Shown: positions 34,775-43,970, counted from the first letter of the stretch. The stretch: DNA of 64,000 nt from Pseudomonas reinekei (GCF_001945365.1 NZ_MSTQ01000005.1:62001-126000), one strand, 5' to 3'. Made by a program: numbers and translations. The notes: generated by a model not told the origin, from the letters alone.

Positions 34775-36709
34775 ATGAGTAGAGCGGACGCCTTCACCCA
34801 GGCAGGGAAAACCGCGGTGTTGCAGAACATCCAGGGCACCTTGCAATTTCTTCAGCGATTCCCGCCTTTCAATCAGATGGAACACGCTCACCTGGCGTAC
34901 CTGGTTGAACAATGTCAGCTGCGTTTTTATGCCCCCGGCGAAAGCATCATCAAGCCCGCCGACGGCCCGGTTGAACACTTCTACATCGTCAAACAGGGCC
35001 GGGTCGTGGGCGAGCGCCCACACTCGGCCAAGGGCGGTAACGAAACCACCTTCGAGATCACCACCGGCGAATGTTTTCCCCTCGCCGCGCTGCTGGGTGA
35101 ACGTGCGACGCGCACTGAACACCTGGCGGCCGAAGACACCTTTTGCCTACAGCTGAACAAGCTCGCATTCATCAAACTCTTCGCCATTTCCTCCACCTTT
35201 CGCGACTTTGCCCTACGTGGCGTGAGCAGCCTGCTGGATCAGGTCAATCAGCAAGTCCAGCAGAAAGCCGTGGAAACCCTCGGTACGCAGTATTCGCTCA
35301 ATACCCGTCTGGGCGAATTGGCCATGCGTCACCCGGTCATGTGTGGTCCTTCAACGCCCCTGCGCGAGGCCGTGACCCTGATGCACGAGCAACAAGTGGG
35401 CAGCATCGTGGTGGTCGATAAGCTGCAAGCGCCGCTGGGGATTTTCACCCTGCGCGACCTGCGGCACGTGGTGGCCAATGCAGCCGGTGATTTTGCCGAA
35501 GCCATCGAACGCCACATGACGCCCTCGCCGTTTTACCTGACACCGGACCACAGCGCGTTCGACGCCGCAATTGCCATGACCGAGCGGCATATCGCCCACG
35601 TCTGCCTGGTCAAGGACCAGCGCCTGTGCGGCGTGGTGTCCGAGCGCGATCTGTTTTCACTGCAACGTGTCGACCTGGTGCACCTGGCGCGGACCATCCG
35701 CAATGCTCCGCGCGTGGAAAACCTGGTGGCGATCCGCGGCGAGATCGGCCAATTGGTCGAACGCATGCTGGCCCATGGCGCTTCGTCGACCCAGATCACC
35801 CACATCATCACCCTGCTCAACGATCACACCGTGTGCCGGGTGATTGAACTGACCCTCGCCGAGAAAGGTGACCCCGGGGTTGCGTTCAGCTGGTTGTGTT
35901 TCGGCAGCGAAGGTCGTCGCGAGCAAACGCTGCACACCGATCAGGACAACGGCATTCTGTTTGAAGCCCGCGACGCGGCGCACGCTGCCGAGATCCGCGG
36001 CAAGCTGCTACCCATCGCCCATCAGATCAACCAAAGTCTGGCGTTGTGCGGTTTCACCCTGTGCAAGGGCAATATCATGGCTGGCAACCCCGAACTGTGT
36101 TTGTCCCGGGTCGAATGGGCACGTCGTTTTGCCGCGTTCATCCGCGAGGCCACGCCGGAAAACCTGCTGGGTTCGAGCATTTATTTCGACCTGCGCGTGG
36201 TCTGGGGCAACGAACAAGGTTGTGAGCAGTTGCGTCGCGGGATCCTCGACCAGGTCGCCGACAACCGTTTGTTCCAGCGCATGCTGGCCGAAAACGCATT
36301 ACGCAATCGCCCGCCAGTGGGGCGTTTCCGCGAGTTTGTGCTGGCGCGTAAAAATGGCGAGAAAGCCACGCTGGACTTGAAGATTCAGGGGCTGACGCCC
36401 TTCGTTGACGCGGCACGATTGCTCGCCCTGGCCCACGGCATCGAAGCCAACAACACCCTTGAGCGGTTTCGCCAACTGGTGGATAAAGAAATCATCGAGC
36501 CGCTGGACGGCGCGGCGTACGAAGAGGCCTATCACTTCATTCAGCAAACCCGCATGCAGCAACATCAATTGCAGTCCCGGGAGAATCTGCCTTACTCCAA
36601 CCGCGTCGATCCGGACAGCCTGAATCATCTGGATCGGCGAATCCTGCGCGAATCCTTGCGCCAGGCGCAACGCCTGCAAAGCAGCCTGTCGCTGCGGTAT
36701 CAGCTATGA
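34775..36709 (+). CDS. Cyclic-nucleotide-binding/CBS/DUF294 nucleotidyltransferase-like protein
   Basis: This 644-residue protein has four parts: a cNMP-binding-like domain (about 25-140, FYAPGESIIKPADGPVEHFY), a CBS pair (about 180-300, MRHPVMCGPSTPLREAVTLM), a DUF294 nucleotidyltransferase-like domain with GSEGRREQ and HTDQDNG at about 376-392, and a C-terminal DUF294_C domain. The GS-x-GR-x-E and DxD-type motifs suggest an active fold similar to GlnD/kanamycin nucleotidyltransferases. The start may be 34775 or 34769. It overlaps the exonuclease gene by 4 bp. Such pairs often lie near acetate uptake genes in Pseudomonas, as I recall. The target is unknown. Confidence 0.85.
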   Translation: MSRADAFTQAGKTAVLQNIQGTLQFLQRFPPFNQMEHAHLAYLVEQCQLRFYAPGESIIKPADGPVEHFYIVKQGRVVGERPHSAKGGNETTFEITTGECFPLAALLGERATRTEHLAAEDTFCLQLNKLAFIKLFAISSTFRDFALRGVSSLLDQVNQQVQQKAVETLGTQYSLNTRLGELAMRHPVMCGPSTPLREAVTLMHEQQVGSIVVVDKLQAPLGIFTLRDLRHVVANAAGDFAEAIERHMTPSPFYLTPDHSAFDAAIAMTERHIAHVCLVKDQRLCGVVSERDLFSLQRVDLVHLARTIRNAPRVENLVAIRGEIGQLVERMLAHGASSTQITHIITLLNDHTVCRVIELTLAEKGDPGVAFSWLCFGSEGRREQTLHTDQDNGILFEARDAAHAAEIRGKLLPIAHQINQSLALCGFTLCKGNIMAGNPELCLSRVEWARRFAAFIREATPENLLGSSIYFDLRVVWGNEQGCEQLRRGILDQVADNRLFQRMLAENALRNRPPVGRFREFVLARKNGEKATLDLKIQGLTPFVDAARLLALAHGIEANNTLERFRQLVDKEIIEPLDGAAYEEAYHFIQQTRMQQHQLQSRENLPYSNRVDPDSLNHLDRRILRESLRQAQRLQSSLSLRYQL

Positions 36710-37413
36710 GTCTGTTTTCATGGCTGCGCCCGGCCGGCCCGAGCCTGACCGCAGAGCTGCAACAACGCCTGCAACGCTTGCCTGCGGCAGCCGGTTTGAG
36801 CGAGTGCAGCCTGCGCGAACAGCGCTGGGTGGTGCTGGACCTGGAAACCACCGGACTGAACCTGAACAAGGATCGGGTACTGTCCATCGGCGCGGTGGTG
36901 ATCGAGGACGGCGCGATCGACTTCAGCCAGCAGTTCGAACGTACCCTGCAATGCGCCGAAGTCAAACTCGGCCCCAGCGTGCTGATTCATGGCATCGGCC
37001 CCAGCGCGATTGCTGCCGGCAGCGATCCGGCCCTGGCGCTGCTCGATTTCATGGAATTCGTCGGCGACAGTCCGTTGCTGGCCTTCCACGCGCCCTTCGA
37101 TCAGCACATGCTCGGACGCGCGCTCAAAGAACACCTGGGCTACAAGTTGCAGCACAGCTTTATGGACGTCGCGGACATTGCCCCGCTGGTCTGCCCACAA
37201 GCGCAGATTCGCGAGGCCGGGCTGGACGAGTGGATCGACTGGTTCAAGCTGGAAGTGTTCGAGCGTCATAACGCCAGTGCCGATGCCCTGGCCACGGCGG
37301 AACTGGCGTTGATTCTGTTCAGCCGCGCACGCCAGCAACAGATTCATAGCCCGTTGAATTTGCAGCAGCGGCTGAATCAGTGGAAGCGACGCCAGCAAAC
37401 CCCATCGTTTTAA
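36706..37413 (+). CDS. DnaQ-like 3'-5' exonuclease (DEDDh)
   Basis: This 235-residue protein has the DEDDh exonuclease fold. VLDLETTGLN at about residue 44 gives the DxE of motif I, and HNASADALATAEL at about 190 gives the H-x4-D of motif III. The Asp of motif II is in AFHAPFDQHML. It overlaps the upstream CBS/DUF294 gene by 4 bp (ATGA), so the two are translationally coupled. It is not the polymerase III epsilon subunit, since the C-terminal alpha-binding part is absent. The nucleic acid target is unknown. Confidence 0.9.
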   Translation: MSLFSWLRPAGPSLTAELQQRLQRLPAAAGLSECSLREQRWVVLDLETTGLNLNKDRVLSIGAVVIEDGAIDFSQQFERTLQCAEVKLGPSVLIHGIGPSAIAAGSDPALALLDFMEFVGDSPLLAFHAPFDQHMLGRALKEHLGYKLQHSFMDVADIAPLVCPQAQIREAGLDEWIDWFKLEVFERHNASADALATAELALILFSRARQQQIHSPLNLQQRLNQWKRRQQTPSF

Positions 37414-37431
37414 TCTTCGGCGTCTGTCCCG

Positions 37432-37501
37432 CCCCATCGCGGGCAAGCCCGCTCACACAGGGATTTCACTGCTCCTGTATGAGCGGGCTTGCCCGCGATG
37501 A
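37432..37501. repeat. REP pair, CGCGGGCAAGCCCGC class
   Basis: CATCGCGGGCAAGCCCGCTC (37436-37455) faces GAGCGGGCTTGCCCGCGATG (37481-37500), a perfect 20-bp inverted repeat. This is a third REP sequence class in the window. Confidence 0.9.
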
Positions 37502-37561
37502 ACGATGACGCGGTCACCCGACCAGCGCCAATTGCGCACCACCTTCGCCTCTGACACAATC

Positions 37562-37580
37562 GCGAACTATTCTCGTTAGT
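37562..37580. promoter_or_regulatory. Candidate Fur box upstream of the FecI-type sigma gene
   Basis: GCGAACTATTCTCGTTAGT matches the 19-bp Fur consensus GATAATGATAATCATTATC at about 10 positions, with the ATTCTCGTTA core often seen before fecI-like genes. It is 27 bp before the start codon. Weak but well placed. Confidence 0.4.
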
Positions 37581-37606
37581 TAACATTTCCCAAACGGTGA
37601 TGCTGC

Positions 37607-38125
37607 GTGTCGTCAGTCCCAAGCCCTCAAAGTGAGCTCGTCGGTGCGCTATATCGCGACCATCGCGGTTGGCTATTGGCCTGGCTTCGTCGCAACGTCG
37701 CCTGCCCGCAACGGGCCGAAGACCTGAGCCAGGACACGTTCGTACGCTTGCTCGGCCGTGATGAGTTGAAAGAGCCGCGCGAACCACGGGCGTTTCTGGT
37801 GGCCATTGCCAAGGGCCTGCTGTTCGACTATTTCCGCCGCGCCGCGCTGGAACAGGCTTACCTCACCGAGTTGATGCTGATTCCCGAAGCCGAGCAGCCG
37901 TCGGTGGAAGAACAGCAAATGATCCTCGAAGACCTGAAGAATATCGATCGTCTGCTTGGCAAGTTGTCGAGCAAGGCCCGGGCGGCGTTTCTCTATAGCC
38001 GCCTCGATGGCCTGGGGCATGCGGAGATCGCCGAACGCCTCGGCGTGTCGGTGCCACGCGTGCGCCAATACCTGGCCCAAGGCGTTCGTCAGTGCTACAT
38101 CGCACTGTACGGGGAGCCGACATGA
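37607..38125 (+). CDS. fiuI: ECF sigma factor, FecI/FiuI type
   Basis: This 172-residue protein has sigma region 2 (about 8-75; AEDLSQDTFVRLL) and region 4 (about 112-165; GLGHAEIAERLGVSVPRVRQ), the whole of an ECF sigma. It would direct RNA polymerase to the receptor promoter when signalled. The start is GTG at 37607; no in-frame ATG fits the domain. It overlaps the FecR gene by 4 bp. The iron cell-surface signalling trio plus PAO1-like order (PA0470-0472) suggests the ferrichrome system; the symbol rests on synteny. Confidence 0.85.
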   Translation: MSSVPSPQSELVGALYRDHRGWLLAWLRRNVACPQRAEDLSQDTFVRLLGRDELKEPREPRAFLVAIAKGLLFDYFRRAALEQAYLTELMLIPEAEQPSVEEQQMILEDLKNIDRLLGKLSSKARAAFLYSRLDGLGHAEIAERLGVSVPRVRQYLAQGVRQCYIALYGEPT

Positions 38126-39096
38126 GCCCGCTCAGTTCCAAACCGGTCTCGGCGCAAGTGCTCGATGCCGCCATCGCCTGGCAACTGTCGCTCGATTCCG
38201 GCAACCCGGTGGAGCGCGAAGAGTTCACCAAATGGCACGCCGCCCACGAAGAACACGCCCGGGCCTGGCGCCAGCTGGGCATGCTCGACCAGCGTTTCAG
38301 CGTCGCCAGCGGCCCGGCCCGCACAGCCCTGCTGCAATCGCGTGAAGGTATTCGCCGCCGGGTGCGCAGGCTCGGCAGCGGATTAGCCAGCATCGTCGCG
38401 GTGATCGGTTTGGCGCTGTTTGCCGGGGAGCGTTACCTGCCGCTGGATTACTGGCTGGCCGACCAACGCACCGCGACCGGCGAACAGCGCAGCATTCGAC
38501 TGGCCGACGGCACGCTGATCAACCTCAACACCCACAGTGCCGTGGACGTGCGCTTCGATGCGAAGCAGCGACGGGTGATCCTTCAGGAAGGGGAAATCCT
38601 CGTTGAAACCGGCCATGGCGATGCCCGGCCCTTTATCGTCGAAACCCGCGAAGGCAGCATGCGCGCGCTGGGCACGCGGTTCCTGGTCAAGCGTGAAGAA
38701 GAAGGGACGCGCCTGAGCGTCTTGCAATCGGCGGTGGCGGTTCATCCGCAATCGAGCAGCGACGAACACATACTGCGCGAAGGTCAGCAAATGCTGATCC
38801 GCAATGACAGCCTGGGGCCGATGACTGCGCTCAACCTCGGCGCGGATGCCTGGACCCGCGGCATGCTGGTGGTGGACAACGTGCGACTGGAAGATCTGTT
38901 GCACGAACTCGGTCGCTATCGCCATGGGTATTTGGCCGTGGCGCCGCAAGTGGCGGACCTGCGGATCACCGGCAGCTTCCCCCTGCACGACACTGATCAA
39001 GCGCTGAACACGCTGCTACCGACACTGCCGGTGCAGATAGAACGACACACGCAATGGTGGGTGACGGTGGCGGCCAAGCGTGATGCCAAGCCCTGA
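38122..39096 (+). CDS. fiuR: FecR-type anti-sigma factor/signal transducer, FiuR-like
   Basis: This 324-residue protein has an N-terminal cytoplasmic domain (DUF4880-like, about 12-55; AIAWQLSLDSG, EEFTKWHAAHEEH), one membrane helix (about 88-106) and a periplasmic FecR domain (about 115-215; TGEQRSIRLADGTLINLNTH). It binds the sigma factor and receives the signal from the receptor's N-terminal domain. The ATG at 38122 overlaps the sigma gene's stop. The motif GHGDARPFIVETREG is FecR-typical. Confidence 0.9.
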   Translation: MSPLSSKPVSAQVLDAAIAWQLSLDSGNPVEREEFTKWHAAHEEHARAWRQLGMLDQRFSVASGPARTALLQSREGIRRRVRRLGSGLASIVAVIGLALFAGERYLPLDYWLADQRTATGEQRSIRLADGTLINLNTHSAVDVRFDAKQRRVILQEGEILVETGHGDARPFIVETREGSMRALGTRFLVKREEEGTRLSVLQSAVAVHPQSSSDEHILREGQQMLIRNDSLGPMTALNLGADAWTRGMLVVDNVRLEDLLHELGRYRHGYLAVAPQVADLRITGSFPLHDTDQALNTLLPTLPVQIERHTQWWVTVAAKRDAKP

Positions 39097-39113
39097 GTAA
39101 AAGTGGAACCCTG

Positions 39114-39139
39114 TGGCGAGGGAGCGTGCTCCCTCGCCA
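39114..39139. repeat. Palindromic repeat, TGGCGAGGGAGC class
   Basis: TGGCGAGGGAGC-GT-GCTCCCTCGCCA is a perfect 12-bp inverted repeat between fecR-like and receptor genes. A near copy occurs at 62461-62486. It may also act as a hairpin separating fecR from the receptor transcript. Confidence 0.8.
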
Positions 39140-39253
39140 TACGTATGCAGACTGATTTACTGAATCGAAATTATTTTCATCCAGCCCTATCACTTTTTGA
39201 TTTTCGTTCGGCACCTAGGTAATTGAGAAGTATTCCCTTTCAGGAGCCGCTGT

Positions 39254-41659
39254 ATGTCCCGTTCGCTAGACACCTTGTTGCGCCCCAGTTTGCTGGCGGT
39301 TGCCATCGCCCTTTGCACCCCTTTGGCCAGCGGCCAACTGGTCGCCGCTGAACAGGCATCCAGCGTTCGCGCTTACAACCTCCCGGCCGCGCCATTGGCC
39401 AGTACCCTGAACCAGATCGCCAGCCAGGCGGGCCTCGCGTTGTCGCTGAACCCATCGCTGGCCGCGGGCAAAACCTCTGCTCCGGTCAATGGTCAGTTCG
39501 ATGCTGCGGCTGCGTTGCGTGAAGCACTGCGCGGTACGGGTTTGCAGTTGGAGCAAAGCGGCACCGGCACTTTTAGCCTTGCCCCCGTGCCTGAAGGTGC
39601 GATGGCGCTGCCAGCGACCAGCGTGATTGGCGTGGAAAATCTCGAAAACGCGTGGGGGCCTGTCGAAGGCTACGTTGCCACTCGCACCGCCGCTGGCACC
39701 AAGACCGACACCCCAATTGTCGAAGCACCGCGTTCGATGTCGGTGATTACCCGCGCTCAAATGGAAGATCGTGGCGTCCAGAACCTGGATGATGCGGTGC
39801 GCTACATGCCCGGCGTGATCGCCAGCAGCTATGGCAGCGACTCGCGTGCCGACTGGCTGCGTGTTCGTGGCTTCGAACCGACTCAGTTTCTCGATGGCCT
39901 GCCGTTGCCAAAAGGCTCCTATGCCAACCCGAAAGTTGAAACCTGGGACCTTGAGCGCATCACCCTGCTGCGCGGCCCGGCTTCTTCGGTCTACGGCCAG
40001 ACCCCGCCGGGCGGCATGCTTGACATGGTCAGCCGCCGGCCCGATGCCCTTGCGAGCCATGAAGTGCGTGCCGAAGTCGGCAGCAACAACCGCAAACAGA
40101 TCAGCTTCGACAGTACCGGCAAGATCGATGAGGAGGGCCAGTTCCTCTACCGCGTCGATGGCGTGGTACGCGACAGCGGCATGCCGATCGACCATACCGA
40201 CGACAAGCGCTACAACCTGGCACCCAGCCTGACCTGGAACATCGACGACGACACGCACCTGACCTTCCTCTCGCAGTTCACCCGCGACGATACCGGTGTC
40301 TCCGGTCAGTTCCTGCCGCTGCAAGGCACCAAGCTGGATTCGGAAGCGGGCAAGATCTCTCACCACAAGAATCTCGGCGATCCGGATTCCGATCACTACG
40401 ACCGCACCTACTACGCACTGGGTTACGCCTTCGATCATCGCCTGAACGATGTCTGGCAGTTCAAGCAAAACCTGCGCTACACCAAGAGCGATCTGGAATT
40501 CCAACAAGCTTATGCCTCGTTCGGTAATTCGGTCTCGCCCGATGGCACTCTGGCCCGTCTGGTCGACAAGGTTGACGAAGACATCAGCCAGTTCGCCGTG
40601 GACAACAACTTTCAGGCTGACTTCGAGACAGGTCCATTGTCCCACGTCGTCCTCCTGGGTCTTGATCACCAGCGCACCAACACCCGCTACAAATGGCTGG
40701 AGGGGAGCGCCCCGCCGAGCAACGTGATCAATCCAATACGTGGCGCGGACTTCTCCAACGTGGCGTACGCCACCTTCTATGACTACAACCAGAAGACCAA
40801 CCAAACCGGGATCTACGCTCAGGATCAGATCTCCCTGGACAAATGGCGCCTGACCCTGGGCGGTCGTGAAGACTGGATCCACACCGCGACGCAGTTCTAC
40901 AACCTGAACGATGCCACCAACACCCAGCGCGACAAGGCTTTCAGCGGTAACGCCGGCCTGAGCTACGTGTTCGATTCGGGGATTACGCCTTACATCTCTT
41001 ACACCGAGTCGTTCCAGCCATCGATGGGGGCTGACGCCAGTTCCAGCAATTCGTTCAAACCCACCGAAGGCAAGCAAACCGAGGTGGGCGTCAAGTACAT
41101 GCCACCGGGTAGCCGCACCTTGCTCACGGCTGCAGCGTTCGACCTGCGCCAGCAAAACGTTTCGGTTTCGCAGAACAACGTCACCAGCCAGATTGGTGAG
41201 CTGAAAGTACGCGGTATCGAGCTTGAAGCCACCTCCGACGTCAGCGAAAACCTGAAACTGGTGGGTTCCTACACCTACACCGATACCGAAATCCTCAAGG
41301 GTGCCGACAAGGGCAACCGGATGAAACTGGTGCCACGCAATCAGGCTTCGCTTTGGTCTGACTACACCTGGCATGCCGGTTTTCTCGACGGCTTCGGTGT
41401 GGGCGCGGGCGTGCGTTACGTCGGAGACACCTACGGCAGCACCAGCAACACCGACAACTCACATGTGGGCTCGTACACCGTGTACGACGCCGCCGTGCAC
41501 TACGACCTGAGCCGCCTCAACTCGGCACTGGCTGGCATTTCGGTCGATGTCACAGCGAAGAACCTGTTCGACAAGGATTACATTTCCACTTGCGACGGCT
41601 TCTGGTGCTACTACGGCGACGAACGAAATGTCGTAGCCGCCGTGAACTACAAGTGGTAA
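39254..41659 (+). CDS. fiuA: TonB-dependent siderophore receptor with signalling domain, FiuA-like
   Basis: This 801-residue outer-membrane receptor has a signal peptide (residues 1-32, cut near VAA), an N-terminal STN signalling domain (about 36-112; RAYNLPAAPLASTLNQIASQ), a plug (about 150-260; VRGFEPTQFLDGLPLPKG) and a 22-strand barrel ending in ...NYKW with aromatic terminal residue. The STN domain passes the ligand signal to FecR. CDGFWCYYGDERN near the end is typical of hydroxamate (ferrichrome/ferrioxamine-type) receptors. Its place after sigma and FecR genes fits FiuA; the ligand is inferred. Confidence 0.88.
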   Translation: MSRSLDTLLRPSLLAVAIALCTPLASGQLVAAEQASSVRAYNLPAAPLASTLNQIASQAGLALSLNPSLAAGKTSAPVNGQFDAAAALREALRGTGLQLEQSGTGTFSLAPVPEGAMALPATSVIGVENLENAWGPVEGYVATRTAAGTKTDTPIVEAPRSMSVITRAQMEDRGVQNLDDAVRYMPGVIASSYGSDSRADWLRVRGFEPTQFLDGLPLPKGSYANPKVETWDLERITLLRGPASSVYGQTPPGGMLDMVSRRPDALASHEVRAEVGSNNRKQISFDSTGKIDEEGQFLYRVDGVVRDSGMPIDHTDDKRYNLAPSLTWNIDDDTHLTFLSQFTRDDTGVSGQFLPLQGTKLDSEAGKISHHKNLGDPDSDHYDRTYYALGYAFDHRLNDVWQFKQNLRYTKSDLEFQQAYASFGNSVSPDGTLARLVDKVDEDISQFAVDNNFQADFETGPLSHVVLLGLDHQRTNTRYKWLEGSAPPSNVINPIRGADFSNVAYATFYDYNQKTNQTGIYAQDQISLDKWRLTLGGREDWIHTATQFYNLNDATNTQRDKAFSGNAGLSYVFDSGITPYISYTESFQPSMGADASSSNSFKPTEGKQTEVGVKYMPPGSRTLLTAAAFDLRQQNVSVSQNNVTSQIGELKVRGIELEATSDVSENLKLVGSYTYTDTEILKGADKGNRMKLVPRNQASLWSDYTWHAGFLDGFGVGAGVRYVGDTYGSTSNTDNSHVGSYTVYDAAVHYDLSRLNSALAGISVDVTAKNLFDKDYISTCDGFWCYYGDERNVVAAVNYKW

Positions 41660-41730
41660 CCGCTTGACCTGACATGCCCACGCCCCGGCCGTCCTTTGTG
41701 GGCGGCTTTGGTTTTTCTGAAGGCCAAGAA

Positions 41731-42861
41731 ATGAAAAGTAAAACAATCCGCCGCTGGTCCTTTGTCCACACCTGGTCCAGCCTGATCTGTACCGTGTTTC
41801 TGCTGTTGCTGGCATTGACCGGCCTGCCCTTGATCTTTCACCACGAGATCGACCATCTGCTGGGCGATGCCGCCGAGTTGAAGGTCATGCCGGCGGATAC
41901 CCCGCAGCTGAATTTGCAGCAGTTGGTGCAGGCCGCTGAAAAGCATCGCCCGGGCGAGGTCATGCAGTACTTCGGTTTTGAAGAAGACGCGCCCAATGCC
42001 GCCATCGCCATCATGGCGGCCACGGCCGGCACCGAGCCGAACTCGTCCCACACCTTCATGCTCGATGCCCGTACCGGCGAAGCGCTGGAGATGCCGTCGG
42101 CCAATGGCGGCTTCATGATGGTCATGTTGCGCCTGCACGTGGACATGTTTGCCGGACTGCCGGGCAAGTTGTTGCTGGCGTTCATGGGTTTGCTGTTCGT
42201 CGTCGCGATCGTGTCGGGCACCGTGCTGTACCTGCCATTCATGCGTCGCTTGAAATTCGCCACTGTGCGCCAGGATAAATCCACGCGCCTGCGCTGGCTC
42301 GACCTGCACAACCTGATCGGCGTGGTGACGTTGACCTGGGCATTGGTGGTCGGCGTGACCGGTGTGATCAGCGCCTGCGCTGACCTGTTGATCGCCGCGT
42401 GGCGCAACGACAGCCTGAGCGCGATGGTCGCGCCCTACCGCGATGCACCGCCGTTGACGCATCTCGCGCCGGCCACTCGATTGCTCGACATCGCCAAGGA
42501 GGCTGCGCCGGGCATGCTGCCCGACTTCATCGCTTTCCCTGGTACGCGGTTTTCCAGCGAGCACCATTACGCGGTGTTCATGAAAGGCAGCACGCATTTG
42601 ACCTCGCACTTGCTGACGCCGGTATTGATCGATGCCAGCACCCTGAAAGTCACTGCTGTGGCCGAACGTCCGTGGTACATGGACGCGATGGGCATGTCGC
42701 AGCCGCTGCACTTCGGTGATTACGGCGGCATGCCGATGCAAATTCTCTGGGCGACCCTGGATGTGCTGACCATTATCGTCCTCGGCAGCGGGGTTTACCT
42801 GTGGGTGGTGCGGCGCAAGGCTGCCAAACCCGTGCTGGAAAAAGCGGAGAGTGTGGCATGA
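41731..42861 (+). CDS. PepSY-domain inner-membrane protein (PiuB-like)
   Basis: This 376-residue protein has four main hydrophobic helices (about 13-38, 140-165, 195-220 and 340-362) and PepSY_TM signatures (RRWSFVHTWSSLICTVFLLL, LHVDMFAGLPGKLLLAFMGL, DLHNLIGVVTLTWALVVGVT). Conserved His residues in the helices suggest haem binding, and the family includes ferric-siderophore reductases. It sits 71 bp after the receptor. The ATG at 41731 is used; the longer frame lacks a ribosome-binding site. It overlaps the next small gene by 4 bp. Confidence 0.85.
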   Translation: MKSKTIRRWSFVHTWSSLICTVFLLLLALTGLPLIFHHEIDHLLGDAAELKVMPADTPQLNLQQLVQAAEKHRPGEVMQYFGFEEDAPNAAIAIMAATAGTEPNSSHTFMLDARTGEALEMPSANGGFMMVMLRLHVDMFAGLPGKLLLAFMGLLFVVAIVSGTVLYLPFMRRLKFATVRQDKSTRLRWLDLHNLIGVVTLTWALVVGVTGVISACADLLIAAWRNDSLSAMVAPYRDAPPLTHLAPATRLLDIAKEAAPGMLPDFIAFPGTRFSSEHHYAVFMKGSTHLTSHLLTPVLIDASTLKVTAVAERPWYMDAMGMSQPLHFGDYGGMPMQILWATLDVLTIIVLGSGVYLWVVRRKAAKPVLEKAESVA

Positions 42862-43040
42862 GACCTCGGCAGTCGAGTTTCTGGAAGGTATTTGCCACGC
42901 CCACGGTCATTGCTCTCTTCAGCGCGGCGGGATTGTTTGCCGCGTTGCTGGGGGATGGCATTTGGGATGCCTTGAGCTGGCTGGGCCTCGGCATCCCGGC
43001 CTTCCTCGGCGTGCGCGGCCTCCTGCAACGCCGCATCTGA
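42858..43040 (+). CDS. 60-residue membrane protein after the PepSY gene
   Basis: This small protein (MRPRQSSFWKVFATPTVIAL, then FSAAGLFAALLGDGIWDALS, ending GLGIPAFLGVRGLLQRRI) has two hydrophobic segments and a basic N-terminus. It overlaps the PepSY gene by 4 bp (ATGA), so it is coupled to it. Similar small proteins next to PiuB-like genes occur in Pseudomonas. The function is unknown; a role as a partner of the reductase is a guess. Confidence 0.75.
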   Translation: MRPRQSSFWKVFATPTVIALFSAAGLFAALLGDGIWDALSWLGLGIPAFLGVRGLLQRRI

Positions 43041-43082
43041 AGCGGGGCAGACACTACAACCTGCCAGTTAAAATGCAGTCCC

Positions 43083-43174
43083 TGAGGGAGCGAGCCTGCT
43101 CGCGATAGCGGTTTGTCAGGCAGGATTGATGTTGAATGTTAAGCCGCCATCGCGATCAGGCTCGCTCCCACAAG
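43083..43174. repeat. REP pair before the glutathione transferase gene
   Basis: GGGAGCGAGCCTGCTCGCGA (43087-43106) faces CATCGCGATCAGGCTCGCTC, about 42 nt apart. It belongs to the main REP class. Confidence 0.85.
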
Positions 43175-43251
43175 GGGTCCAGGCCATGGCATTTGAGCTC
43201 ACGGCTCAACACGCTATGCTGCCCGTCACTGCCACCGATCGAGACGTTGCC

Positions 43252-43881
43252 ATGTCCACCCCGAGCATGACCCTTTACCACAACCCGCTTTCGCCCTTCG
43301 TTCGTAAAGTCATGGTGCTGCTGCACGAAACCGGTCAACAGGACCGTGTAGCCCTGCAGAACTGCGTGCTCACCCCGGTCGATCCGGACCTGACGCTGAT
43401 CGACGACAACCCCCTGAGCAAAATCCCCGCCCTGCGCCTGGCCGATGGCAACATCATCCACGACAGCCGGGTGATCCTCGATTACCTCGATCACCAACAC
43501 GTCGGCAATCCGCTGATCCCTCGCGACGGCTCGGCCCGCTGGCGGCGCCTGACCCTCGCCTCGCTGGCCGACGGAGTCATGGATGCCGCCGTGCTCGTGC
43601 GTTATGAAGTCGCCCTGCGCGCGCCGGAAAAACACTGGGACGCATACCTCGACGCCCAACGCGACAAAATCCGCCGCGCCCTGGCGTTGCTGGAAAAAGA
43701 CGCGATCGCCGAACTGACCAGCCATTTCGACGTGGCGGCGATCAGCGTGGCCTGCGCCTTGGGTTACGTGGACTTTCGTCATCCTGATCTGGACTGGCGC
43801 AGCGCAAATCCGCAATTGGCCGCCTGGTATTTCGAGGTGAGTCAGCGGCCTTCGATGATTGCGACGATGCCCAAGATTTAA
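43252..43881 (+). CDS. Glutathione S-transferase family protein
   Basis: This 209-residue protein has a thioredoxin-like N-terminal domain (residues 1-85; YHNPLSPFVRKVMVLLHETG and the cis-Pro/Ser motif SKIPALRLADGNIIHDSRVI) and a helical C-terminal domain. Ser-Pro at SPFVRKV is the likely glutathione-contact site. The start at 43252 (MSTPSMTLYHNP) is chosen; the longer open frame runs through REP sequence. A GST gene is also near the fiu genes in PAO1. The substrate is unknown. Confidence 0.88.
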   Translation: MSTPSMTLYHNPLSPFVRKVMVLLHETGQQDRVALQNCVLTPVDPDLTLIDDNPLSKIPALRLADGNIIHDSRVILDYLDHQHVGNPLIPRDGSARWRRLTLASLADGVMDAAVLVRYEVALRAPEKHWDAYLDAQRDKIRRALALLEKDAIAELTSHFDVAAISVACALGYVDFRHPDLDWRSANPQLAAWYFEVSQRPSMIATMPKI

Positions 43882-43904
43882 ATTTTCGCGGATTGCCCCG
43901 GCCT

Positions 43905-43970
43905 TATCGCGAGCAGGCTCGCTCCTACTTTTGACCGCGATCTCATGTGGGAGCGAGCCTGCTCGCGATG
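43905..43970. repeat. REP pair between the GST gene and creD
   Basis: TATCGCGAGCAGGCTCGCTC (43905-43924) faces GGGAGCGAGCCTGCTCGCGA, about 25 nt apart, main REP class. It separates the convergent GST and creD genes. Confidence 0.88.

Noticed and set aside
39266..41374. A 702-codon open frame antisense to the TonB receptor gene
   Set aside because: The receptor has signal, STN, plug and barrel features; the antisense frame has none.
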